Below are positions 17,645-26,621 of a stretch of 64,000 bases of DNA, one piece after another (within the stretch, counting starts at the first letter, position 1; each line of letters begins with the position of its first letter). Both the position numbers and the translations under genes were made by a program. The notes beneath the pieces were generated by a model. The model saw only the letters and a program-made list of their open reading frames with translations. It did not search any database and had not been told where the DNA came from. This stretch comes from Candidatus Kuenenia stuttgartensis (lineage in GTDB: Bacteria > Planctomycetota > Phycisphaerae > Phycisphaerales > SM1A02): contig CAMDMA010000011.1 in NCBI GenBank assembly GCA_945902075.1, positions 19,779 to 83,778 of the forward strand. Reading direction: 5' to 3'.

Positions 17645-17801
17645 CCGATTCCCCGGCCGACGTCCCACATTTGAGCGGGAGTCTCTACAATCCGACCCGC
17701 GCGCGGAACTCGTTTCGAGCGCGTCACTCGCCGTGAGTGCTCCGAATCGGCGTCGCGCGATGCCGACCTCCCTGCAGAACTTTTTCAGCTTAGGAAGCCA
17801 C

Positions 17802-18644
17802 ATGCGCTTTGCATTCATCGCCCTCTCTGGACTTGGCCTTCTCGCTCTTGGTGGTTGCGTTCCGCAGAACCAGTACGACGACTTAATGAACGCGTACCGC
17901 AGCAAGGAGCAGCAGCTCCTCCAGATGCAGAACGAATACACCACCTCGCGCGCGAACGAGGACATGCTTCGGAAGCAACTCGCTGAGGCTGCTGCAGATC
18001 TCGCGGCTGCTAAGAACATGGTCGGTGGTGATCGCGGCGCGCTTGAGGAACTCGAGAAGCGCTACCAGTCGCTGCTTGCGCAGCTTGGCAGCATGAATCC
18101 GCTTCCGGAGTCGGTGAATGAGGTGCTTGAGACGCTCGCCCGCGAAAATCCAGACATGTTTGAATTCGATGCGCGCCTCGGCATGCTTCGATTTAAGAGT
18201 GATGTGACGTTCGACCTCGGGAGCGCGAAGCTCACCTCGAAGGCTGAGTCGGTTCTGAAGAAGTTCGCTTCCATCCTCAACACCGGCGAAGCTCGCAACC
18301 TTGAGGTTCGCGTCGTTGGCCACACTGATAATGTGCCGATCCGTCGCGGAAGCACTGCGGCGCAGCACCCCACCAACGTTCACTTGTCGGCGCACCGGTC
18401 CATCTCCGTGCGCGATGCACTTGTAGGCGACGGCGTAAACGCCACCCGCTTCATGGTTGCTGGCTACGGCGAGTTCCGTCCGATCGCCGAGAACACCGCA
18501 CGGGGTAACGCCGACAACCGTCGCGTCGAGGTTTTCCTCGTTCCGATGGCGGGCTCTGCGATGGCAAGCGGATCCACCGAAAAATCTGTCCCAGCACCCA
18601 CGCCTGCGAAGGCGACGACTGAGACCGAAGAGAACTACAAGTAA
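17802..18644 (+). CDS. OmpA-family peptidoglycan-binding lipoprotein
   Basis: 280 residues. The ATG at 17802, preceded by AGGA, starts a lipoprotein signal (MRFAFIALSGLGLLALGGC, lipobox LGGC). A charged helical coiled-coil region (about 30-105) follows, then an OmpA-like domain (about 125-250) with FDLGSAKLT, VVGHTDNVPI and NADNRRVEVFLV, which carries the Asp and Arg that grip diaminopimelate in this fold. It is probably anchored in the outer membrane and tethers it to the wall. A second OmpA lipoprotein with the same design lies at 38252-38917. The last 25 residues are low-complexity Ala/Thr/Pro. A terminator follows. Confidence 0.9.
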   Translation: MRFAFIALSGLGLLALGGCVPQNQYDDLMNAYRSKEQQLLQMQNEYTTSRANEDMLRKQLAEAAADLAAAKNMVGGDRGALEELEKRYQSLLAQLGSMNPLPESVNEVLETLARENPDMFEFDARLGMLRFKSDVTFDLGSAKLTSKAESVLKKFASILNTGEARNLEVRVVGHTDNVPIRRGSTAAQHPTNVHLSAHRSISVRDALVGDGVNATRFMVAGYGEFRPIAENTARGNADNRRVEVFLVPMAGSAMASGSTEKSVPAPTPAKATTETEENYK

Positions 18645-18992
18645 GCCGATCCCTAGGGCTCCAGATCTCAGGCGGCCCGATTGCGCGGAATCCTCAAAAA
18701 CCACCTCGATACGGGGGCCAATAGGCCTCCGTATCGCTTTTGAGACGTTCTTCTCGGACCTTGGTTCGTGCCACAACGTCAAGATGCGGTCAAAACATGA
18801 CCGATCCGCACGATTCGTTTCGACTTCCGGGAATGTCGCATTACACTCGGCTTCGTCCCTCTGGGGAAGTCTGTTCACCCGGCAGTAGGTTGTGAGATCC
18901 GTGCCATAACGTTCGACGCGCGTCGCACATTGTGGCCAAGGGGCGGCCCTCTCTTCCCAAAGCCTCAATCTGAGATCAGGAGCAAGTTTCCG
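18645..18992. other. Intergenic region holding a terminator and the leader of the repeat protein gene
   Basis: Besides the terminator at 18708-18741 I see no gene. A minus-strand open frame crosses the whole region but reads antisense through the OmpA gene and has no coding character. TACACT at 18842-18847 may be a -10 element for the downstream gene. Confidence 0.45.
18708..18741 (+). terminator. Rho-independent terminator after the OmpA lipoprotein gene
   Basis: GATACGGGGGCC (18708-18719) pairs with GGCCTCCGTATC (18724-18735) with one G-T wobble and a 4-base loop, followed by GCTTTT. It lies 64 bases after the stop codon. Confidence 0.7.
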
Positions 18993-21956
18993 ATGCGTCG
19001 ATTGGCTCTCTCGGCCGCGATCTGTATGCCGTCGCTCTGTGCAGCGGCCGCTTTCGCTGATGCCCCACTCCGTCTGAACGAACTCCGCCTCGAACAGCCA
19101 GGTGCTGACAATGATGAGTACATCGAACTCGCCGGCGTCCCGGGCGAGAGTCTGAGCGGGCTCTCGATCATCGTCATCGGCGACGATGACTTCGGCAAGC
19201 CACCGCTGCAGAACGGCGTGATCGAATCGGTCGTGAGCCTCGCGAAACAATCGGTCGCGTCAACCGGCTTCTTCCTCGTCGGTGAGCGCACGCTCTCGCT
19301 CGCGACCCCGAATCTGTCGACCTCACTCAATCTTGAGGGCGCGGACAACGTCACCATTCTTCTCGTCCGGAACTTCACCGGCTTCGACGGCCAAGATCTC
19401 GACACCAACGATGACGGCACGCTCGATGTCTCTCCGTGGACCGAAGTCGTCTCGAGCGTCGCGTTTGTTCAAAACGCCTCGCCAGACGGCATCACCAACG
19501 ACTACTTCTACTCCTCCACCACCGTTGGTCCAGAGGGTGGTCAGCAGCCCGCTGCTGCGTGGCGCTGCGCGAACACGACGCAGTGGATCGCTGGCTCGAT
19601 CGACCCCTTCGCGGGCATCGATAGCCCAGGCGCAATCAACCAAGTCTGCGCAGTCGAGGCGACACTGTTGCTCAGCGAGGTCCGCATCGACGAGACCGGC
19701 ACCGACAACAGCGAGTATTTCGAGATCAAGGGCGTGCCCGGCACGTCGCTTGCTGATCTCACCTACATCGTGATCGGTGACGGATCAGCATTGCAGCTCT
19801 CCGGTGTGGTGGAAGCGGTTGTCCCCCTCACCGGCCAGACGATGCCCGGAAGCGGATACTTCGTTGCCGCAGAAACGACATTCCTCCTCGGCACGGCCAA
19901 TCTCACCCTCGCTGCGAACGCACTCAATTTTGAAAACCAGGACAACGTGACGCACATGCTTGTGCGGAATTTCTCCGGAACCATCAACACCGATCTCGAC
20001 ACCAACGACGACGGCGTCCTTGATGTCACCCCATGGACCGAGATCGTCGACTCCGTCTCGCTCGTCCTCACCCCGGCGAATTTGTCCGCGCCGGCGACTG
20101 GTACCGAGTGGTGGTACTCGAGCAACCGCGTCGGACCGGACGGAACGTTTGTTCCGGGTCACGTCTACCGCTGCTCGCCGAGCAACACGTGGAGCATTGG
20201 TCCCTTCGCACCGATCGGTGGTAAGGACACGCCGGGCGCGGTGAATGCGATTTGCACCACCTGTGGCAACGGTGCTGGCAACTGCCACGCTGTCCATGCG
20301 ACTCCTGGCTGCGTCGACACCGTGTGCTGCAACGCAGTCTGCGTCATCGACCCAACCTGCTGCAGCACTGATTGGGATCAAGCCTGCGTGGATCAGGCGC
20401 GCGCGTCGTGCCTCGCCACCGGCGCGGCTCCCGCGCTCGCGTTCAACGAGATCCGCATCGACGAGCCGGGTGGAGTTGATCCAAACGAGTATGTTGAAAT
20501 CACCGGCACTCCCGGAACGAGCCTCAATGGCGTTTCGCTTGTGATCCTTGGCGACGGTGCCGATCTTGACGGTAACGTCGAGGCTGTGGTCTCGCTCAAC
20601 GGCATCACTGTGCCGAAGGACGGCATCCTTCTTATTGCGGAGTCGACGTTCAATCTCGGAACTGCAGACGCAACGCGTTCGCTCAACCTTGAGAACGGCG
20701 ACTCGGTGACCTACTTCCTCGTGTTCAACTTCCTCGGCCTCGCAAACACCGATCTCGATACCGAGAACGATTGCACACTCAACAGCACACCGTGGGATGC
20801 CGTCATCGACAGCCTCTCCATCAAGAGTAACGATGGGCGCTGCACGTATGCCACGGCCTCGGCTGGCCCCGACTACTCGGGCTTGCCGTCGCACGTTCTG
20901 AAGTGCCTCGACGGATCATGGGGCTTTGGCCGCTTCGATCCCGCCGATCCAACAGGCTTTAGCACGCCAGGAAGCGCCAACACCGTGTGCCCGCCGGCCT
21001 ACGCCTGCGGTAACGCGAGCGGGCCATCCTGCTACTCCGCGCACGCGGAACCAGGTTGCGCAGACCGGAATTGCTGCGATGCAGTGTGCCGCGTCGATGT
21101 GACTTGCTGCGATGTGACTTGGGATGCAAGCTGCGCGGAATTGGCTGCGCTCAACTGCTTCGTGCCGGCTACTGCGCCAGTTGTTGGAATCAGTGAGATC
21201 CGCATCGATCAGGTCAGCTTTGATACCGACGAGTACTTCGAACTCTACGGCGAAGCCAACACGCTACTCAACGGACTCACGTACATCGTGATTGGTGACG
21301 GTTCCACGACCCAAGGTTCGGGCGTTATTGAATTCGCGCAGAGCCTGCAAGGCAAGCGCATTCCAGCCGACGGGTTCTTCCTCGCTGGTCGCGCGACGCT
21401 CACACTCGGCGGTGCAACTCCAGACCTGCTCCTCCCGACATCGCCCGAGTTCGAGAACTCGGACAATGTGACCCACATGCTTGTGTTCGGATTCACCGGC
21501 GCCGTCGGCAACGATCTCGACACCGACGACAACGGAGTATTCGATACGACTCCATGGGCGTCGGTGAACCAGATGGTTGCGTTTATCGAGAACGCTGCTG
21601 TTCCCCCGGTTGGAACGGAGTACGCGTACGGCAAGGTTCGCGTCGGACCGGATGCGCTCGGCTTCGTCCCAAGCCAGATGGCCTTCTGCCCATCGGATGG
21701 CGTGTGGACCATTGGTGTGTTCGATCCGACGACTGCTCCGGGAAGCGATACCCCAGGTGTCGGCGTGCCGGGATGTGTCTACGAAACGAGCAACCCTTGC
21801 CCGGCAGATCTTGATGGCGATGGCGTCGTATCGGCGTCTGACCTCTCCACGCTCCTTGGTGCATGGGGAGCCGCTGGCGGCGATATCGACGGCAGCGGCT
21901 CCACCGATGCTGCCGACCTCTCAGCGCTCCTTGGCGCATGGGGCGCTTGCCCGTAA
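18993..21956 (+). CDS. Large exported protein: four lamin-tail-like repeats, two Cys-rich modules, dockerin-like tail
   Basis: 987 residues. The ATG at 18993 has AGGAG 10 bases upstream and opens a signal peptide (MRRLALSAAICMPSLCAAAA). Four repeats of about 200 residues start near bases 19066, 19663, 20428 and 21184. Each begins like LLSEVRIDETGTDNSEYFE, continues with a GLTYIVIGDG-type strand, and ends with an LDTNDDGVLDVTPW-type acidic motif that may bind calcium. The repeats resemble lamin-tail (LTD) domains. Two Cys-rich modules (about 20260-20412 and 21005-21162) follow repeats 2 and 3. The last 52 residues hold two copies of D-x-D-G-D/S-G...LLGAWG, the dockerin-like tail common in Phycisphaerae surface proteins. 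It is probably secreted or surface-attached; no enzymatic motif is seen. Confidence 0.85.
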   Translation: MRRLALSAAICMPSLCAAAAFADAPLRLNELRLEQPGADNDEYIELAGVPGESLSGLSIIVIGDDDFGKPPLQNGVIESVVSLAKQSVASTGFFLVGERTLSLATPNLSTSLNLEGADNVTILLVRNFTGFDGQDLDTNDDGTLDVSPWTEVVSSVAFVQNASPDGITNDYFYSSTTVGPEGGQQPAAAWRCANTTQWIAGSIDPFAGIDSPGAINQVCAVEATLLLSEVRIDETGTDNSEYFEIKGVPGTSLADLTYIVIGDGSALQLSGVVEAVVPLTGQTMPGSGYFVAAETTFLLGTANLTLAANALNFENQDNVTHMLVRNFSGTINTDLDTNDDGVLDVTPWTEIVDSVSLVLTPANLSAPATGTEWWYSSNRVGPDGTFVPGHVYRCSPSNTWSIGPFAPIGGKDTPGAVNAICTTCGNGAGNCHAVHATPGCVDTVCCNAVCVIDPTCCSTDWDQACVDQARASCLATGAAPALAFNEIRIDEPGGVDPNEYVEITGTPGTSLNGVSLVILGDGADLDGNVEAVVSLNGITVPKDGILLIAESTFNLGTADATRSLNLENGDSVTYFLVFNFLGLANTDLDTENDCTLNSTPWDAVIDSLSIKSNDGRCTYATASAGPDYSGLPSHVLKCLDGSWGFGRFDPADPTGFSTPGSANTVCPPAYACGNASGPSCYSAHAEPGCADRNCCDAVCRVDVTCCDVTWDASCAELAALNCFVPATAPVVGISEIRIDQVSFDTDEYFELYGEANTLLNGLTYIVIGDGSTTQGSGVIEFAQSLQGKRIPADGFFLAGRATLTLGGATPDLLLPTSPEFENSDNVTHMLVFGFTGAVGNDLDTDDNGVFDTTPWASVNQMVAFIENAAVPPVGTEYAYGKVRVGPDALGFVPSQMAFCPSDGVWTIGVFDPTTAPGSDTPGVGVPGCVYETSNPCPADLDGDGVVSASDLSTLLGAWGAAGGDIDGSGSTDAADLSALLGAWGACP

Positions 21957-21995
21957 TCCCTTTCCCCGCTCGCGGGGAATGACTCATGAAACTCT

Positions 21996-22031
21996 CCGGC
22001 GGCGGGACTTCCCGCCGCCGGTTTCTTTTTT
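21996..22031 (+). terminator. Strong Rho-independent terminator after the repeat protein gene
   Basis: CCGGCGGCGGG (21996-22006) pairs perfectly with CCCGCCGCCGG (22011-22021) across a 4-base loop and is followed by TTTCTTTTTT. It is the clearest terminator in the window. Confidence 0.88.
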
Positions 22032-22085
22032 GGCGAGTACCACGCCTGGAATCGACCGCGATCGACTGCGTATACCCTGCGTCTC

Positions 22086-22922
22086 ATGTCTGCTCCGGTG
22101 CAAGTCCTCAGTTCCGTTGGCTTATCCGCACTGATCGTGCTCGATGGCTTTGGCCGTTTTTCGCAGTACGTGCTCTACGTCTTCCGTATCGCGCTTACCG
22201 ATCCACGAAGTTGGATGCGATGGCGACAAATTGGACCGCAGCTCTACTCAGTTGGCGCAGCGAGTGTGCTCGTTGTCGCCATCACTGGCGCATTCATCGG
22301 AATGATCCTTGCGCTCGAGGGATACGACCAATTCGCAGCACTCGGGCAGGAGCAGCAGATGGGTGGGGTCATCAACTCTGCCGTCACGAAGCAGATCGGG
22401 CCGGTGCTGGCTGCCGTCATGCTTGCGGGCCGAGTTGGTGGTTCGCTCGCTGCAGAGCTTGGCTCGATGCGAGTGACCGAGCAACTCGATGCGATGCGCG
22501 CGATGGCGGCGGATCCGATTCGCACGCTTGTGGTGCCCCGCGTCGTTGCGTGTCTGGTCATGACGCCGCTTTTGACCATCTACTCTGATGTTGTCGGCTC
22601 ACTGGGCGCATGGGCCATCGTGACAGGTTACTTCGGTGTCACCAATGCGGACTACTGGCACTACACCAGCATCTTCGTTTCTGCGTGGGACCCGATCACG
22701 GGTGTTGCGAAGAGTGCGGCGTTTGGTCTCGCAATCGGACTGATCAGTTGTTACAAAGGTTTTCACTGTTCCGGCGGCGCGTCCGGCGTGGGTCGAGCGG
22801 CGACCGACAGTTTCGTTGCGAGTTTCCTCACAATCATCGTTCTCAATCTGGTGCTTGCGCAGTTCGTCAACGCGCTTCAGCACCTGATTGATCCTGCCAG
22901 TATGAAGAACCTACTTTCATAG
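22086..22922 (+). CDS. mlaE: MlaE-family ABC transporter permease
   Basis: 278 residues, five to six membrane helices. Permease of the MlaFEDB-type lipid transporter, which moves phospholipids between inner and outer membranes. Family signatures are TGAFIGMILALEGYDQF, QIGPVLAAVMLAGRVGGSL, AAELGSMRVTEQLDAM and the C-terminal GFHCSGGASGVGRAATDSFV. The ATPase and MlaD partners are not adjacent but lie together at 36285-38158. The next gene follows after 14 bases, so the two may share a transcript. Confidence 0.92.
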   Translation: MSAPVQVLSSVGLSALIVLDGFGRFSQYVLYVFRIALTDPRSWMRWRQIGPQLYSVGAASVLVVAITGAFIGMILALEGYDQFAALGQEQQMGGVINSAVTKQIGPVLAAVMLAGRVGGSLAAELGSMRVTEQLDAMRAMAADPIRTLVVPRVVACLVMTPLLTIYSDVVGSLGAWAIVTGYFGVTNADYWHYTSIFVSAWDPITGVAKSAAFGLAIGLISCYKGFHCSGGASGVGRAATDSFVASFLTIIVLNLVLAQFVNALQHLIDPASMKNLLS

Positions 22923-22936
22923 CGAGCGAGTGACCA

Positions 22937-24175
22937 ATGCTTGGGTTGAAGAGCGCGTCTCTGATCGTGGCACTCTGGCTCTTCGCGCCGCAGCAGGTGC
23001 CTCAGCAAACTCCGCAAGCAACTCCGGTGAGTGCGAGTGTCGCGATGGTGCGCTCGGATCCGAAACTCTCGCAGGTCCGACTCGAGATCTCGCTCTACGG
23101 ATCGCGTGCCGCGAATCCCTCGTATCAAGGCCCACAATCAGCTACGGTCTATCCACCCTTCCGTCTCCCCTCTGGAGCGCAGATCGCGATACCCGTGATC
23201 ACACGGACAAGTTGGTGCGACACCGACTTCACCGTCCTTGATGCGCGGTTTGCGCTTGATGGGCGGGAAACTCGCCTTGAGGCCGGAAGAGCATTCACGC
23301 GCGCGTCGACGGGAGTCGAAGCCCTGGTTGTGCTTCCCATTCCGGCTACTCAATCGGCGTACAACGAAATCCGCTCCACCGTCGTCTTTATGACCCAACG
23401 CTGGGAACTCACGGTCGACGAAAGCATGGCCGCTCGCGCCACATGGCCGCGTAGTTGGCCGAGTAGCGTGGATCGCTTTCTTGCGAAGGAAACCGGTATC
23501 GATCCGAGCGATGCTGCGATCAAGACTTGTGCCGAACAGGCGACTCCGGGTGGCCCGCGATCGGTGTCGCCGTTCATCGCTGCGCGAAACGCAATCGTCG
23601 GAGTTGTGAAACGATGGAAGTCGCTCAGCGGCGGGACGAGCGAGTTTGGGCCGGATCAATCGCTTCGGGGAATTCGATTCTCAAGCGACGGGGTGTACGG
23701 GATCGGTGTAGGCCGCGGATCCAATGTTGAATTGGCCGTAACTTGCGTCTCGGCGCTTCGGTCTATTGGTCTTCCCTCACGTGTCGTGTATTGCCTCTAC
23801 GAGGATGGCGAAAACGTCCGCGGGAAGTCGCGCACGAAGTTTCGCTTCATCTGCGAGTTCTACCTGCCTGATGTCGGTTGGGTACCTTTCGATCCCGCCG
23901 AAATGCGGCTTCAGGGCGTGACCACTCGCGCTATTCAGGGGCCTGTGAAGGGCTTCGCAAATGTCAGCGACCTTGAGGACACGCTGCCCATCGCCTTCCG
24001 GCCAGTTCCGGAGGGATACGAACAAGCGGACCGTATCGCTGCGTGGGGATGGAAGGCTCCCGGTGCCTCGATCGACTCTAGTTTCGCGATTTCCCGCATG
24101 TATCTCGACGAGTCAGGACGCGGTAACGGCAAGGTCAAATCGATGCCCGCACCGGTTGGAGACGATGCACCGTGA
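22937..24175 (+). CDS. Exported transglutaminase-fold protein lacking the catalytic Cys and His
   Basis: 412 residues. A signal peptide or anchor opens the protein (LKSASLIVALWLFAPQQ). Residues 60-180 look beta-rich. The C-terminal half follows the transglutaminase-like core: NVELAVTCVSALRSIGLPSR aligns with the helix that normally starts with the catalytic Cys, and ICEFYLPDVGWVPFDP aligns with the HAWxEVY...GWxxxDP block. At the Cys position I read Asn or Ser, and at the His position Arg; the Asp of FDP remains. This makes it a probable non-enzymatic member. It lies 14 bases after mlaE. The alignment is by eye. Confidence 0.7.
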   Translation: MLGLKSASLIVALWLFAPQQVPQQTPQATPVSASVAMVRSDPKLSQVRLEISLYGSRAANPSYQGPQSATVYPPFRLPSGAQIAIPVITRTSWCDTDFTVLDARFALDGRETRLEAGRAFTRASTGVEALVVLPIPATQSAYNEIRSTVVFMTQRWELTVDESMAARATWPRSWPSSVDRFLAKETGIDPSDAAIKTCAEQATPGGPRSVSPFIAARNAIVGVVKRWKSLSGGTSEFGPDQSLRGIRFSSDGVYGIGVGRGSNVELAVTCVSALRSIGLPSRVVYCLYEDGENVRGKSRTKFRFICEFYLPDVGWVPFDPAEMRLQGVTTRAIQGPVKGFANVSDLEDTLPIAFRPVPEGYEQADRIAAWGWKAPGASIDSSFAISRMYLDESGRGNGKVKSMPAPVGDDAP

Positions 24176-24272
24176 TTTCCGCTTGAAGCGACTAGATCGG
24201 CTGTGCCTGCCAGTTCCGCGGTAATCTCAATGTTCTCAAGACTCGCACCCTCTTCAGCCGATTCCGCAATCG

Positions 24273-24500
24273 ATGTTTGATTGCATGAATGAGATCACTC
24301 CGCTGCCCGAGCTGTCACACGAGCTGGATGGCGTAATTTTCCAAGATCTCATTCGAGAAGTACGCAGTCTTGCGGCATCAGCGGGTTACCCCTGCATGCT
24401 TGCGAATCCGCAGATCGTCTCAGCGATCGCCTCTGAGCGACTTCTCGCGCGACAGCGCGCAGCCGCCGAACTTTCAGCCCCCACGCGCAAATCTGCCTGA
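24273..24500 (+). CDS. Small hypothetical protein
   Basis: 75 residues, or 71 if translation starts at the second ATG (24285). The sequence is mildly amphipathic and helical (DLIREVRSLAASAGYP, SAIASERLLARQRAAAEL). It has no signal peptide or known motif. Its 3' end overlaps the end of the convergent HDAC-like gene by 27 bases, which weakens the case. Codon composition looks coding, and it fills an otherwise empty gap. Confidence 0.4.
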   Translation: MFDCMNEITPLPELSHELDGVIFQDLIREVRSLAASAGYPCMLANPQIVSAIASERLLARQRAAAELSAPTRKSA

Positions 24501-25403
24501 GCCTAGCCACCGTTCGACCTCGCGGAAAACCACTGCGTGCAGTTCCGCAGTTCGCACCGGTGTGGGTGCGTAGCCCCCCGCGAGCACGATGCACAGCGGA
24601 ATTCCTCGCCCAGCGACCTCCTTGATCACCAAGCGCTCGCGACGAGCGAGTCCGGCTTCTGTGAGTGCGAGTCGACCGAATCGATCTCCCGCTACCACAT
24701 CGACCCCTGCGAGAAAGAAAACGAGCTCAGGCCGAAAGTCGTCGAGCGTGCGCGGAAGATGGGTTGAGAGAAGCTCGAGATAACGATCATCGTTCGTGCC
24801 ATCTTCAAGAGGGATGTCGAGTGACGATGGCGGCTTTCGAAGCGGAAAGTTTCGCGCGCCATGCATTGAAAATGTGAAGGTCCCGTCATCCGCGGCAAAT
24901 GCGACAGCGTTCCCGTTTCCATGATGTACATCAAGATCACAGACCAATGCGCGACCGATGAATCCCTCGCGGCGGAGCCAACGTACTGCGATCGACACAT
25001 CATTGAGCGCGCAGTAGCCCTCACCTGCATCCGGCAGAGCATGATGGGTTCCACCCGCGAGATTGCCAGCGATGCGGTGCGGGCTCTCTATCGCCATCAC
25101 AGCCGCATCAATCGTTCCTTGCACTGCAAGCCGTGCACGCCGCAAAAGTGCCGCTGACCAAGGGAAGCCGATGCGCCGCTCCTCAGCGATCGACAAGGTT
25201 CCATCACGCAGTTTCGCGACATACTCCGGGTCATGCGCGAGTGCGATCGACTCCCACTCTGCCTCCGCAGGTTCATGCACATCTGCATTCGTGATCACAC
25301 GCTCAGCAACCAGCATTGCGTGCAGCAATGCATACTTCTGCATGGGGAACGCGTGTCCCTCAGGTAATGGAATGACATACTCGCGGTGAAAGGACACGCG
25401 CAC
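24474..25403 (-). CDS. Histone deacetylase-like (class II/AcuC-type) amidohydrolase
   Basis: 309 residues. Zinc-dependent deacetylase of the arginase/HDAC fold, acting on acetylated lysine or small acetylated amines. Visible motifs are GGTHHALPDAGEGYCALND (paired His), CDLDVHHGNGNA (zinc ligands), LAGVDVVAGDRFG (third ligand region) and LAGGYAP (transition-state Tyr). The start is taken as GTG at 25403, because the first residues VRVSFHREYVIPLPEGHAFP match the family's usual N-terminus. A longer frame to 25475 would overlap the upstream dehydrogenase gene. It follows that gene by 10 bases, so the two are likely co-transcribed. The substrate cannot be told. Confidence 0.88.
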   Translation of the reverse strand: MRVSFHREYVIPLPEGHAFPMQKYALLHAMLVAERVITNADVHEPAEAEWESIALAHDPEYVAKLRDGTLSIAEERRIGFPWSAALLRRARLAVQGTIDAAVMAIESPHRIAGNLAGGTHHALPDAGEGYCALNDVSIAVRWLRREGFIGRALVCDLDVHHGNGNAVAFAADDGTFTFSMHGARNFPLRKPPSSLDIPLEDGTNDDRYLELLSTHLPRTLDDFRPELVFFLAGVDVVAGDRFGRLALTEAGLARRERLVIKEVAGRGIPLCIVLAGGYAPTPVRTAELHAVVFREVERWLGSGRFARGG

Positions 25404-25413
25404 GGAATGATCG

Positions 25414-26436
25414 TTAGAGGCGCTCAACCAGCGCGCGCGCGAAGTCCATGGTTCCGAGTGAGCCGCCGAGGTCACGCGTCGTGACGCCGTCAGCCAATGC
25501 GCGGTCGTAGGCGTGGCGGATACGCGTTGCGCAGTCTTTGAACCGCGGCTCAGCGCGACGCACCGAGAGCCAATTCAGCATCATCACGCCGGACATGATG
25601 AGCGCCAGCGGATTGGCAACGCCCTTGCCTGCGATGTCGGGAGCCGACCCGTGAACCGCTTCAAAGACCGCGCCCTTTTCGCCGATGTTCGCGCCAGGTG
25701 TCACGCCGAGTCCGCCAACCAAACCAGCACAAAGATCGCTCATGATGTCGCCGTAGAGATTCTCCGCGAGGATGACATCGAACTTCGTGGGATCCTGCAC
25801 CATCCTCATACACGCAGCGTCAATGATCATCTCGTCGTATTCAATATCCTGGTACGACGCGTCGTGGATCTCACGCGCACAGCGAATGAAGAGTCCGTCG
25901 GTCAACTTCATGATGTTTGCTTTGTGGAACACCGTGACCTTCCGCCGACCCCGTTCGCGACAGTAGCGGAACGCGTAGTCGGCAATGCGCCGCGAGGCCG
26001 ACTCTGTCGCCACCTTGATGCTGGTGGTCACGCCTTTGGCAATCTCATTCTCGATGCCCGCGTACAACCCTTCCGTGTTCTCACGAATGATGACGAGATC
26101 GACATCCTCGTACCGACTCTTGACACCGGGCATGGAGCGAATTGGGCGCGCAGCCGCGTAAAGATCGAGCGTCTTTCGGAGGAGCACGTTTACCGAGCGA
26201 AATCCACTTCCGATGGGCGTTGTGCAGGGCCCTTTCAACGCAACGCCGTACTCAGCGATGAGATCAAGCGTCGATTGCGGGAGCAACTGCTTTTCGCCCG
26301 CAGCGAGTGCTGCCTCCCCCGCATGACGAAGCGTCCAGGTGATATCTGCACCAGAGGCATCGATCACATGCTGCGCGGCCTCCGCAACTTCGGGACCAAT
26401 ACCGTCGCCAGGAATAAGCACAACAGGAGTCGACAT
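25414..26436 (-). CDS. Isocitrate/isopropylmalate dehydrogenase family, probably NAD-dependent isocitrate dehydrogenase
   Basis: 340 residues. Oxidative decarboxylation of isocitrate to 2-oxoglutarate. IPGDGIGPEV opens the protein; the substrate loop SVNVLLRKTLDLYA has the S-x-N-x2-LRK form typical of isocitrate rather than isopropylmalate enzymes. RENTEGLYAG, the Lys in HKANIMKLTDG, and the metal-binding Asp block (ENLYGDIMSDL) are present. HGSAPDIAGKGVANP has Asp where NADP enzymes carry Lys, pointing to NAD. The ATG at 26436 fits family starts; one 27 bases upstream is possible. It is followed by the HDAC-like gene. Confidence 0.88.
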   Translation of the reverse strand: MSTPVVLIPGDGIGPEVAEAAQHVIDASGADITWTLRHAGEAALAAGEKQLLPQSTLDLIAEYGVALKGPCTTPIGSGFRSVNVLLRKTLDLYAAARPIRSMPGVKSRYEDVDLVIIRENTEGLYAGIENEIAKGVTTSIKVATESASRRIADYAFRYCRERGRRKVTVFHKANIMKLTDGLFIRCAREIHDASYQDIEYDEMIIDAACMRMVQDPTKFDVILAENLYGDIMSDLCAGLVGGLGVTPGANIGEKGAVFEAVHGSAPDIAGKGVANPLALIMSGVMMLNWLSVRRAEPRFKDCATRIRHAYDRALADGVTTRDLGGSLGTMDFARALVERL

Positions 26437-26516
26437 AGAAGAACTTTCGATCGGAAGTGGCATCGGGCGCGCAGAGCACGACCGGTCGTGGTGAAGTCGC
26501 GAAGGATAGCGCGTGC

Positions 26517-26552
26517 GAAAAAAGACGGAAGGCGCCCTTGCGAGCGCCTTCC
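26517..26552 (-). terminator. Rho-independent terminator for the secDF/LysM transcript
   Basis: GGAAGGCGC (26527-26535) pairs with GCGCCTTCC (26544-26552) over an 8-base loop. On the minus strand the stem is followed closely by TTTTTT (complement of 26517-26523). It lies 70 bases beyond the LysM gene stop and upstream of the dehydrogenase start. Confidence 0.75.
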
Positions 26553-26621
26553 ATCAGTGTTCGATCAGACTGCGGGCTTTGCTCAAATCCGAACGCCGAG
26601 CCGCGCGAAACCCGCATGGGT

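Noticed and set aside
17883..19250. Long minus-strand open frame of 455 codons
   Set aside because: It runs antisense through the OmpA lipoprotein gene, a terminator and the start of the repeat protein. Its translation is rich in Arg/Cys/His in no protein-like pattern.
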